From NCBI GenBank assembly GCA_019120595.1, contig DWUV01000057.1, positions 1 to 45,313 on the forward strand: DNA of 45,313 bases, given 5' to 3'. The notes under the pieces are model-generated. The model searched no databases. It saw only the letters and a list, made by a program, of their open reading frames with translations, and was not told the origin of the DNA. The DNA is from Candidatus Mediterraneibacter tabaqchaliae. GTDB lineage: Bacteria > Bacillota > Clostridia > Lachnospirales > Lachnospiraceae. The position numbers and the translations under genes were made by a program. This document shows positions 28,633-36,808 of the stretch, piece by piece (the stretch's first letter is position 1; each line of letters starts with the position of its first letter).

Positions 28633-29628
28633 ATGAAAGCAACACTTATCAATGAAATTTGCGACCTAATGAAAGCCCATCTTACGGATGAGCAGAACAA
28701 TCTTCTGCGAATGAATCTCCAGAAAGTATTTCGTCAGTTTAATATTCCTGACAGTTCACCTTCCCTCAGCGAACAGGCTCAGCAGGTGAACATGAAGCTG
28801 TTGAATCTTTTCATAGCCGCCAAGCGGATCGAGGGCTGCTCTGAAAACACCTTGCAGTACTATTCTTCGACTTTACTGAAAATGATCAATTCGATCCAGA
28901 AAAATGTGTGTGAAATCGAAACAGATGATATCCGCTTTTATTTATGCAGATACCAGGAGATGCGTAATTCAGGAAAAGTGACCATAGACAATATTCGGCG
29001 CATTATGTCTTCTTTCTTCATCTGGCTGGAGGATGAGGACTATATTTCCAAAAGTCCTGTGCGCCGCATCCACAAAGTCAAAACAACTCAGTTTGTAAAA
29101 GAGACTCTGACTGACGAGAATCTGGAGAGCCTGCGGGATCAATGCCGCCATCCCAGAGACCTGGCGATCATCGATCTCCTGATCTCCACCGGGATCCGTG
29201 TGGGAGAGCTGGTAAACCTGAACCGGTCTGATATTGATTTTAACAGCCGGGAGTGCATTGTCCTGGGAAAAGGGGATAAAGAACGGAGAGTCTACTTTGA
29301 CGCGAAAACGAAAATCCATCTCCAGCAGTATCTCGCAGAACGGGAGGACACGAACAGTGCGCTTTTCGTCGGGCTCCACTCTCCCTGGAACCGCCTGTCG
29401 ATCGCCGGTGTGGAGCGGTTTTTATCCAAGCTCGGCAGCGCCTCCCATGTCAACCACGTCCATCCGCACAAATTCCGGCGGACCATGGCCACTATGGCTA
29501 TCGAAAAAGGCATGCCTATCGAACAGCTCCAGAAACTTCTGGGCCATACACAGATAGACACAACGCTTCATTACGCGATCGTAAATGAAAAGAATGTAAA
29601 ACTGTCACATCAAAAATATGTCTGCTGA
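28633..29628 (+). CDS. Tyrosine recombinase/integrase
   Basis: Catalytic R (STGIRVGELVNL), K (GKGDKERRV), HxxR (HPHKFRRT), H (LLGHTQ), Y (TLHYAIV); start MKATLINEIC at 28633 with AAAGGAGG RBS. Confidence 0.95.
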   Translation: MKATLINEICDLMKAHLTDEQNNLLRMNLQKVFRQFNIPDSSPSLSEQAQQVNMKLLNLFIAAKRIEGCSENTLQYYSSTLLKMINSIQKNVCEIETDDIRFYLCRYQEMRNSGKVTIDNIRRIMSSFFIWLEDEDYISKSPVRRIHKVKTTQFVKETLTDENLESLRDQCRHPRDLAIIDLLISTGIRVGELVNLNRSDIDFNSRECIVLGKGDKERRVYFDAKTKIHLQQYLAEREDTNSALFVGLHSPWNRLSIAGVERFLSKLGSASHVNHVHPHKFRRTMATMAIEKGMPIEQLQKLLGHTQIDTTLHYAIVNEKNVKLSHQKYVC

Positions 29629-29674
29629 CAGCATCGGCATACCTCTTGCATTGATCCTGTCATGCTCATCATAC

Positions 29675-29704
29675 AGCCGGCTGCCGCCGGGATAACAGCC
29701 GGCT
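29675..29704 (+). terminator. Hairpin downstream of recombinase
   Basis: AGCCGGCTG-12nt-CAGCCGGCT. Confidence 0.45.
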
Positions 29705-29728
29705 CCTCTACTGATAAAAAGGTATATA

Positions 29729-29770
29729 AAAATCGCCGATTTTTCTGAAAAAACGGCGATTTTATTATTT
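29729..29770 (+). terminator. Rho-independent terminator-like hairpin
   Basis: AAAATCGCCG-ATTTTTCTGAAAAAA-CGGCGATTTT then TATTATTT. Confidence 0.7.
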
Positions 29771-29808
29771 TCTCCGACCGGTAGCAGCCTCCGGGAACCT
29801 TCTGAGGG

Positions 29809-29838
29809 GAGTCAGATAAATAACGATTTATCTGACTC
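29809..29838. repeat. Perfect 13-bp-arm palindrome at right end of recombinase element
   Basis: GAGTCAGATAAAT-AACG-ATTTATCTGACTC. Confidence 0.85.
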
Positions 29839-29840
29839 AT
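29818..29840 (+). repeat. Right end of recombinase element
   Basis: AAATAACGATTTATCTGACTCAT, identical to 37448..37470. Confidence 0.85.
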
Positions 29841-29952
29841 ATCCGCCACCCCCGCTTCCCACGATCTTGCCACTGAGATACAACGGAACAGTCGATTTCT
29901 CCCCGAATTTTTGTGGATTTTCTCCCTTTCCCTATATTTCCGCACACAATTA

Positions 29953-29961
29953 TGCTATAAT
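29953..29961 (+). promoter_or_regulatory. Candidate extended -10 promoter of the TA operon
   Basis: TGCTATAAT about 30 bp upstream of the antitoxin ATG. Confidence 0.5.
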
Positions 29962-29988
29962 AACGTACAAAAAAAGGAGATGTGTAAT

Positions 29989-30252
29989 ATGCCACAAATC
30001 AGACCGATTACAGACCTTCGCAACACCAATGAGATTTCGGACATCTGCCATGCCCGCCGGGAACCGGTTTTCATCACGAAAAACGGGTACGGCGATCTGG
30101 TGGTGATGAGTATCGAAACCTACGAAGCAATGGTGGAAAATGCAGCGATGGACACCTCGATTTCAGAAGCAGAGGCCGAGTTCGAACGGAATGGACAGCT
30201 CCATGACGCAGGGGAGGCGTTGGCTTCTTTGAGGAGGAAGCATTTTGGATAA
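29989..30252 (+). CDS. Phd/YefM-type antitoxin
   Basis: MPQIRPITDLRNTNEISDICHARREPVFITKNGYGDLVVMSIETYEAM. Confidence 0.92.
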   Translation: MPQIRPITDLRNTNEISDICHARREPVFITKNGYGDLVVMSIETYEAMVENAAMDTSISEAEAEFERNGQLHDAGEALASLRRKHFG

Positions 30253-30547
30253 ATACAGCGTCAAATTGATGAGCCGGGCGCTGCGGGATTTGGACGGCAT
30301 CTATGATTATATCGCTCACACACTGTTGGAGCCGGAAACGGCGCTTAATCTGGTAGATCGGATCGAGGATGCCATCCTCTCGTTAGAGACAATGCCCCGT
30401 CGCTGCCCGGAACGGAAACAGGGTGCCTATGCTAATCGGGGATACCTGCAGCTTTTTGTAGAGAACTACACCGCTGTTTTTCGGATTGACGAGACAAAGA
30501 AAACAGTAATCGTGGTGACAGTCCGCTATTCCCCAAGTGAATTTTGA
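30245..30547 (+). CDS. RelE/ParE-family toxin
   Basis: MDKYSVKLMSRALRDLDGIYDYIAHTLLEPETALNLVDRIEDAILSLETMPRRCPER; overlaps the antitoxin gene. Confidence 0.9.
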   Translation: MDKYSVKLMSRALRDLDGIYDYIAHTLLEPETALNLVDRIEDAILSLETMPRRCPERKQGAYANRGYLQLFVENYTAVFRIDETKKTVIVVTVRYSPSEF

Positions 30548-30581
30548 ACTGAATCCACCATTCATTCCTTCCGATAAAACA

Positions 30582-30624
30582 CCTCCCTTCCGGATGTAGT
30601 TTTTTACTACATCCGAAAGGGAGG
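30582..30624. terminator. Long hairpin (19-bp stem, one mismatch, 5-nt loop) between convergent toxin and rSAM genes
   Basis: CCTCCCTTCCGGATGTAGT-TTTTT-ACTACATCCGAAAGGGAGG; GTTTTATC follows on the minus strand. Confidence 0.65.
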
Positions 30625-30671
30625 CGCAAGGTCAGCTTATGCTGTCCGTTATGTCAACCTGTCCGCTGCGT

Positions 30672-31823
30672 CTATACGGATTCTCCATCAGAAATACTGT
30701 TTCGGATATCCTCCGGGAGCTTTTCCATAAACTCACCGTAATATTTTGCCGCGTACTTTGCTTTTTCGCAGAGATAGACCGGCCGACCGTCAAAGGTTCC
30801 TGTTTCGTTGTACACCATTGCCGCACAGGAGAAACATATCGGCCGATTCACACAGTTGGCGCATACCGGACTGTACCTCAGCTGTTCCGTCCAGTCCACC
30901 ACCTTCTTCCAGGCTTCCTTCATCGTGTGCTCTTCTAAGCTGATCTTCGGGAAATCCATCATGCCGCAGCCGCTTAAGTTTCCCTGCCAGTCCACCCAGT
31001 AGCTGCACCGGCCGGACAGACACCCCATCTCCCGGGGCGGTTTCGAAGCGGCTTCGGCAAGGATTTCAGGAGTCAGTTCTGTAAAATGCTGCGCATTGTG
31101 GGCCAGAACGGCAAATTGCTCCGGAGGGAGCTGTTTCCAGTCGTTCAGCACCTGATAGTATGCCGCTTCCTCCGGCGCGAAACGCCCTTCATAATCCCCC
31201 GACTGTCCGGTTCTGCGTACAGGAGGGAACATATAGGTAGCCGTGCGGAGGGACTTGCCGTATCCTGCCGCAAACTCGATCATCCGATCCAGATCAGCCA
31301 CATTATCGGGCGTTACACTGCAGTTGAATTTGTAGCGTATCCCGTTTTTCTCAAGAAGTTCTACTCCCCGCCTGACTTTATCGAATCCATGGGGATTTCC
31401 GCACAGCCTTCCATAACTTTCATTTGTCCCGCCATACAGTGTAATATTAATGCGGATTGGCCTTGATTCTTTGAGCCATTCAACGGTTTCCTCCGTTATG
31501 CAGCTGCCATTGGAATTAATGCTTACCAGCATACCCATTTTGCACAGGGCGCTGTAAAGTTCCCTGATATGCGGGTACAAAAAAGTCTCGCCGCCTGTCA
31601 GAAGCGGATACAGTGTCCCCGCCTCCTTTGCCTGGCGGGCAATATCCAGCCAGAATTCAAGCGGCATAAGACCGCCGTTTTGTTTTACTTCTTCCGGAGT
31701 TTTACGCACATAACACATTCTGCAGCTGAAATTGCATATCGGGCTCAATTCAAAAGCCCCAGTCAGCGGCACTCTGTTTCTGGCAGAATAATCATAGATT
31801 CTGTCCTTAATCGTCGTCGCCAT
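30672..31823 (-). CDS. Radical SAM/SPASM peptide maturase (cassette 2)
   Basis: ELSPICNFSCRMCYVRKTPEEVKQNGG, LLTGGETFLYPHI, CSYWVDWQGNLSGCGMM, CANCVNRPICFSCAAM. Confidence 0.92.
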   Translation of the reverse strand: MATTIKDRIYDYSARNRVPLTGAFELSPICNFSCRMCYVRKTPEEVKQNGGLMPLEFWLDIARQAKEAGTLYPLLTGGETFLYPHIRELYSALCKMGMLVSINSNGSCITEETVEWLKESRPIRINITLYGGTNESYGRLCGNPHGFDKVRRGVELLEKNGIRYKFNCSVTPDNVADLDRMIEFAAGYGKSLRTATYMFPPVRRTGQSGDYEGRFAPEEAAYYQVLNDWKQLPPEQFAVLAHNAQHFTELTPEILAEAASKPPREMGCLSGRCSYWVDWQGNLSGCGMMDFPKISLEEHTMKEAWKKVVDWTEQLRYSPVCANCVNRPICFSCAAMVYNETGTFDGRPVYLCEKAKYAAKYYGEFMEKLPEDIRNSISDGESV

Positions 31824-32700
31824 ATATGATCACACCATCCTTTACCAACCGTTCTTTCAGACATTGAACCGCTTCCCGATCCGGCCTGCATGTCAGCTGA
31901 TAGACCGGATACAGTTCCATAAGTTCCAGCCATAAAGACTGTATTTCCGTCAGTTCCTCACAATTCCACACATCAGACACTGTCTGCTCCATTAATAGTT
32001 TAAGCGCCCTGGGCATCCGCATTCTCTCGATCCGGTTCTCGGGTCCCTGTTTCAGAATAACCACTGCTCCCAGCGGCGCTTCCTCATTACAGTACGCCGG
32101 ACTGCTCCCGTCTACCGGATATCCATATGTCATAAATTTCCCGCCACTCTGTCTGATGATTGTCCGGTCATTACTGAGCAGCTCCGCATTTTCGTATTTA
32201 TTCCACAGCCGCGCCTGGGTTGTCTTGCCTGTCTGGCTTGGCGCTGTAAACAATATCGCCTTTCCGCATATTTTTATTCTGCTGGAATGAAGGATTGCCG
32301 CCTGATATCTGATCAGGAACTGCCGTATGGGAAACAGCTGGAGGACTTTGCCGATCTTCCGTATCATACGCGGATACTGCCGTTCATTAACATAACAGGA
32401 AATCTCTGAAAAATCCGGCGTATATCTGATGGTGCAGCAATCTCCGACGGCTTCCTTTCTGCCCGACGCGTAAAAATATTTTTCATCCCTTTTGTACCGC
32501 ATCAGCAGGTCATGTCCGCATTCTCCGCGGGGCAGGACAATCTGACTGTTCCGAAAAAAAATATCCGCGCTCGCGTCAGCGCTGTCTGTCTCGTCAAGAA
32601 AGGGGCGGTCCGCGTCCGTTATCTCCAGCGGTATTTCCGACCGGAACCGCAGCCGGACTCCACCTAATAATAATGTGTAGTTAAACTGTTCTCTGTTCAT
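31807..32700 (-). CDS. HPr-kinase/PEPCK-like P-loop protein (cassette 2)
   Basis: GKAILFTAPSQTGKTTQARLWNKYENAELLSNDRTIIRQSGGKFMTYGYPVDGSSPAYCNEEAPLGAVVIL. Confidence 0.82.
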   Translation of the reverse strand: MNREQFNYTLLLGGVRLRFRSEIPLEITDADRPFLDETDSADASADIFFRNSQIVLPRGECGHDLLMRYKRDEKYFYASGRKEAVGDCCTIRYTPDFSEISCYVNERQYPRMIRKIGKVLQLFPIRQFLIRYQAAILHSSRIKICGKAILFTAPSQTGKTTQARLWNKYENAELLSNDRTIIRQSGGKFMTYGYPVDGSSPAYCNEEAPLGAVVILKQGPENRIERMRMPRALKLLMEQTVSDVWNCEELTEIQSLWLELMELYPVYQLTCRPDREAVQCLKERLVKDGVIIYGDDD

Positions 32701-32710
32701 TTTCGCTATT

Positions 32711-32750
32711 AAAAACGGGACCGGCCGGCATCTCTGCCCTTCCGGTCCCG
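32711..32750 (-). terminator. Intra-operon terminator/attenuator between candidate precursor and kinase
   Basis: Minus strand CGGGACCGG-...-CCGGTCCCG followed by TTTTT. Confidence 0.78.
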
Positions 32751-32772
32751 AAGACCTGTTTAATTGTTCGTA

Positions 32773-33033
32773 TTATGACGTAAGCATCGGAATCTCGCCT
32801 GAGCTGTAATAGCATGTACAACTTGTGGAATCATTCCAGTTATCAGGCTGCGGAACGCTGCTCCTGCTCATTATGGATAATGGCTGCGCGTATTCCTCGC
32901 AGATCGCATGCCCGTCATACGGCATTGGCGCCAGTGAAATAATCGTCGTGCATCCCGCTGCGATCGCGCTGTCCAGCTCGTATTCATCAAACTCAATCAT
33001 CGGCTTTTCATATCCTGCCTTCATCTGTTTCAC
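32773..33033 (-). CDS. Candidate RiPP precursor peptide, 86 aa (cassette 2)
   Basis: MKQMKAGYEKPMIEFDEYELDSAIAAGCTTIIS...STSCTCYYSSGEIPMLTS: YxxPxI leader motif, AAGC/TT boundary, 4 Cys, C-terminal Ser. Confidence 0.7.
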   Translation of the reverse strand: MKQMKAGYEKPMIEFDEYELDSAIAAGCTTIISLAPMPYDGHAICEEYAQPLSIMSRSSVPQPDNWNDSTSCTCYYSSGEIPMLTS

Positions 33034-33038
33034 CCCCT

Positions 33039-36000
33039 CTACTCAGCGACAACCGTGTAGGTCTCGCTGGCTGTTCCGGCTTCATCATAAGCAACAATGC
33101 TGTAGATCGTCCCTGCCGTCACATTTTTCTGAGAATACGTATATTTGTTTTTGCCTTTCATCGTCTTCGGCTCGACTACGTTTCCGTCAATCTCAAGCCT
33201 TGCCACATCGTCTGACGTAAGTACGGTAACGGTTGCCTTCAGGTTCTTGCTGCCGTAACTGCATGTGATCCTGATGTTTTCCGGCACAAAGGAAGCCGCC
33301 TCTTCGCTGTCTTCCTCTTCTTCATCCCTGTCGGAGAAGAATCCTGACGGAACCAGATACAATGTCTGCGCGTCAATTCCGTTTGCCTTAATATCTTCTG
33401 CGTAGCCCAGATCAAACTCATAATCGCCTGTTACCTTAATGTTGGTAAGGCTGACCAGACCATCCACGCCTGTGATTGCAACCGTACCTACATATGTGCC
33501 GTCCGCTTGTCTTTCTACCGTAACCTGGTCGCTGATGTCGTAGTAGCAGTCTGTACTGTTGTTCACAGTATATTCTTTCTCTCCTACCATAACTTTCGCC
33601 GGTGTTTCTGCCGGAGATTTCATTCCCAGATACAGATCATACCGCTGGGAATCCCAGTTTACAAGACTGAACGATACATTATACCAATCCCCGTAAAGAT
33701 AAACTTCTTCATTCGGGCCGAGATCCATGTATGTTTCCAGATCCATTATATCTCCGCCCATCTCTGGATCATCATATTTATCAGTCAGAGTAAATATCTC
33801 ATCTCCGTCCTGTCCCTCTTCACTGTCAACAGCCAGTTTTGAATGGATATTGATTACAGATGTATTCGTCTCTCCGTCCTGTGCGTACGCGCTCTCAGCA
33901 GTCTCATTTCCCTTCAGAGGCTCATAGACCCGAATGCCGTCCAGATAGAAGTCTGCTCCGGATTCGTCGCTTCCTTCTACCATATCGCCATTTTCATCTT
34001 TATATCCGTTGACCGGAGTCCCCTGTTTATAGAGATAGACCCTTACATGGTAATTGCCGTACTCAAGTTCACTGTTGTTATAGATCGGAATATTATAAAG
34101 TTCTTCCGCTCCAGCCACATCTCCGATAATGCGGGTGTTAATATACTGTACATCCGCCTGCTCATTTGTAACGGTATTGGTTACTTTAACCTCGATATAG
34201 CCGGTCGTCGGCAATGTTCTTCCGTAAATGGCAGTTCCTGTTCCCGTGAAATCATACTCAAAGGCTGCTCCTGCCGCGCCGTTAGCGCATGCATGTCTGC
34301 TCGTCCCATAGCTGTCGCCTGTATTCTGCAGATATAATGCATCTGTTCCATAAGTGCTGTCTGATGCGTCTCCGACATAGCCGGTCTCCTGATTGCCGCC
34401 GGCTGCGCTGCCTTCTCTTACCCATTTTACAATCTGGTCGTCTGTCTGGCCGGAATACTGGATCATGCCGCCGCTGATCAGATTATCCTCATCGGTAGTA
34501 CTTCCGAAGTTCTCTTCGTAATACATTGAAGTTGCCGGAATGATCTTAATCGTTCCATTGGCAGGGGCACTCACAAGATCTTCTCCGCTTTTCGCCACAG
34601 CGGTATATGTAATCTCTTCTATTCCGTTCAGCTGTTTCTCCAGCTTGTAAGTAATCGTCGAATGATCCCCGCTCAGTACGGCTTTCCCATACTGACCGCC
34701 TGAAATCCCCGTTATCTCATAAGAATCTCCGCGGCGCGCGTCGTTTGAAATAATTCGCTCTGCGGAAATACTGATCGGGAGACCGTAATCAATCACGATC
34801 AGATCGTCCGCCGGCTGGATACTCGGGTTCGGAAGTTCCGCGTTGAGATAGTTCTCGCAGACAAAGTGAATGGTATCTGTACCCGTAGCAGATCCCTCCG
34901 CCGTCACTTTCATACTCTGGAATCCATCTGCCGCTTCAGCCTGGCTCTGGTTATAAGCATCCGACGTATAGCTGAATTCCGGAGTAAGGTATGCTTCCGT
35001 CGCTGCTCCCGGATCCGGTTCATCCTCTACAACATAGTAGGTGCTGCCTTCAATGGCATCGAGGAAGGTTGCCGTCTCCCCGTTTTTCAGAGTGAAATGG
35101 CCGTTTCTGTCCGTAGCGCCGGGCTCTGTCCCTTCCACTCCTTCTTTGCTGCGGTAAAAACTTGCATTTGCTACCGGTTGACCATCTTTATATAAAGTAA
35201 ATCCAAAATCCCAGCCATTAACCGTTTTCTGCTCATCCTCTGTCAGATCGTCTATCTGTCCGTCCGGCGTCTTTGACTTGGTGATTTCTTTCGTCACGGA
35301 TACCGTGTCTTTCTGCGGCAGGTTGAACTTGATCAGACAGTTGCTTCGTCCCTGGCCGCGCTCCATATAATAAATCTTCAGCGTATGCTGTCCGTCGGAT
35401 GCAAATCCGGTCAGATTCGTTCCCAGAGCATCATACAGATTGGTCTGCTCCATAGAACCTTCTTGCGCGTTTTCCATGCCGGGGTCTGTCGCCATATCGC
35501 CGATCATGCCCGTCTTTCCGCCGTCATCTGTATTTTCCCCATATGCAGGCGCTGTAAGCTCTACGGCACCGGTTTTGAAATTAATCGTTCCCAGAACCGC
35601 GTCATGGGTTCCTCCGATGTCCAGCACAAGCGTGTCGTCCACATATACCCACACGTCGTCGTCGCCGGAGAACTCAAAGGTGATCGGATTGCCGTTGGCA
35701 TCCAGACCATCGTCCGTCATCTGGAAGTTTACGGACGTCACCATTCCAAATCCCCAGTTTTCACCGCCGTCAATCTCATATGAGGTTACTTTATCGTCTG
35801 AAACGCTCTCCTTTGCAGAGTGTGTAGTTGTTTTTAATCCGCTGAACGGGAAGAAACCGGTTGCCCAGCCGCCGCTTACGCCTGAATTAGCGTGGGCTGC
35901 GGGCCTGTCCGCGATTGCCATTTCAGCCTCATCTGCAGGCTCTCCGTTAAAATATACCGCGTTCGCGTCGCTGTCCAGCGTGTAGTATCCGGTCTCCTCA

Positions 36001-36737
36001 TTATAGACGAAAGGCACCTTCACGTTTTCATAAACGTCTGTATACTCATCATTGCTTCCGTCTGTGGCAAAGAGCGGCGCCGCATTCACCGCGTCACTGA
36101 AAGGAACGTTAGCGCTCTCGCCAAGCTTATCCGCCGCAAGGCCGGAATAGATATAATAATTCTGCTTTGGTTTATTGTATTCATCTCTGTCATCCACCCA
36201 GTTGCTGAAATTCGGGGAATTCTGTTTATTTTCCCCTGCGGTGAAGTAGAAGCCCTTGCCTTCATAGCCGCCCTGGCGCTGCTCGTAGAGGGTAATCTGG
36301 GTATATTCGTTGGTCGTATGACCGATCTCCCTGTAGGAATTTCCGTCATGGTAATAGAGGGTGTAGGTTGTTACATAGTCAAACCATTCCCAGCTTCCCG
36401 TCCGGGTATAATATACCTTATAGTACTCGTTCCCCACTTTGTGCCAGTAATTACTTTCTCTGTAACTGCTTGTTTCCCGTGTGGCCACCTGACTATAGCT
36501 GACAGTTGTACTATGATAGGTATTTCCCTCAGCTCTGTCGGCCTCTGCCGTAGCCGCATTCGCTCCGTTTTCATCCCAGTTGTACAGGGTGCTGTCAAAG
36601 TACTCTACCTGCAGTTCCTTATTGCCCGGTTTTGTCGTCACGGGCTCCGCCGCGAAGACCATGTCGGGCGTCAGTGTCGCTGCCATTCCAAACGTAAGTA
36701 TTCCCGCGAGGATACGTTTGGATATTTTGTTTTTCAT
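33039..36737 (-). CDS. Large secreted protein with fibro-slime-type and SpaA-like domains
   Basis: Signal peptide; FEFSGDDDVWVYVDDTLVLDIGGTHDAVLGTINFKTGAVEL; GFTLYKDGQPVANASFYRSKEG...GHFTLKNGETATF. Confidence 0.85.
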   Translation of the reverse strand: MKNKISKRILAGILTFGMAATLTPDMVFAAEPVTTKPGNKELQVEYFDSTLYNWDENGANAATAEADRAEGNTYHSTTVSYSQVATRETSSYRESNYWHKVGNEYYKVYYTRTGSWEWFDYVTTYTLYYHDGNSYREIGHTTNEYTQITLYEQRQGGYEGKGFYFTAGENKQNSPNFSNWVDDRDEYNKPKQNYYIYSGLAADKLGESANVPFSDAVNAAPLFATDGSNDEYTDVYENVKVPFVYNEETGYYTLDSDANAVYFNGEPADEAEMAIADRPAAHANSGVSGGWATGFFPFSGLKTTTHSAKESVSDDKVTSYEIDGGENWGFGMVTSVNFQMTDDGLDANGNPITFEFSGDDDVWVYVDDTLVLDIGGTHDAVLGTINFKTGAVELTAPAYGENTDDGGKTGMIGDMATDPGMENAQEGSMEQTNLYDALGTNLTGFASDGQHTLKIYYMERGQGRSNCLIKFNLPQKDTVSVTKEITKSKTPDGQIDDLTEDEQKTVNGWDFGFTLYKDGQPVANASFYRSKEGVEGTEPGATDRNGHFTLKNGETATFLDAIEGSTYYVVEDEPDPGAATEAYLTPEFSYTSDAYNQSQAEAADGFQSMKVTAEGSATGTDTIHFVCENYLNAELPNPSIQPADDLIVIDYGLPISISAERIISNDARRGDSYEITGISGGQYGKAVLSGDHSTITYKLEKQLNGIEEITYTAVAKSGEDLVSAPANGTIKIIPATSMYYEENFGSTTDEDNLISGGMIQYSGQTDDQIVKWVREGSAAGGNQETGYVGDASDSTYGTDALYLQNTGDSYGTSRHACANGAAGAAFEYDFTGTGTAIYGRTLPTTGYIEVKVTNTVTNEQADVQYINTRIIGDVAGAEELYNIPIYNNSELEYGNYHVRVYLYKQGTPVNGYKDENGDMVEGSDESGADFYLDGIRVYEPLKGNETAESAYAQDGETNTSVINIHSKLAVDSEEGQDGDEIFTLTDKYDDPEMGGDIMDLETYMDLGPNEEVYLYGDWYNVSFSLVNWDSQRYDLYLGMKSPAETPAKVMVGEKEYTVNNSTDCYYDISDQVTVERQADGTYVGTVAITGVDGLVSLTNIKVTGDYEFDLGYAEDIKANGIDAQTLYLVPSGFFSDRDEEEEDSEEAASFVPENIRITCSYGSKNLKATVTVLTSDDVARLEIDGNVVEPKTMKGKNKYTYSQKNVTAGTIYSIVAYDEAGTASETYTVVAE

Positions 36738-36808
36738 AATGATCTCCTCCTCTTCTCTGGTTTTATTTTTTTATTATGAAATTGCTGTTCGCAATGGACA
36801 GCCCTGCT

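Larger units (their letters stand above)
28343..29840 (+). mobile_element. Solo tyrosine-recombinase element (~1498 bp) with defined 23-bp ends
   Basis: Ends CAGTCAGATAAATTTCAATTTAC and AAATAACGATTTATCTGACTCAT both recur exactly at 37327 and 37448; encloses the recombinase gene. Confidence 0.72.

Noticed and set aside
28343-30547. Integrative conjugative element or prophage
   Set aside because: Only a recombinase and a TA pair are present; no relaxase, T4SS, capsid, excisionase or tRNA attachment site.
35892-36779. 295-aa plus-strand ORF with hydrophobic stretches opposite the fibro-slime gene
   Set aside because: Antisense to a clear secreted-protein CDS; no RBS context or family similarity seen.
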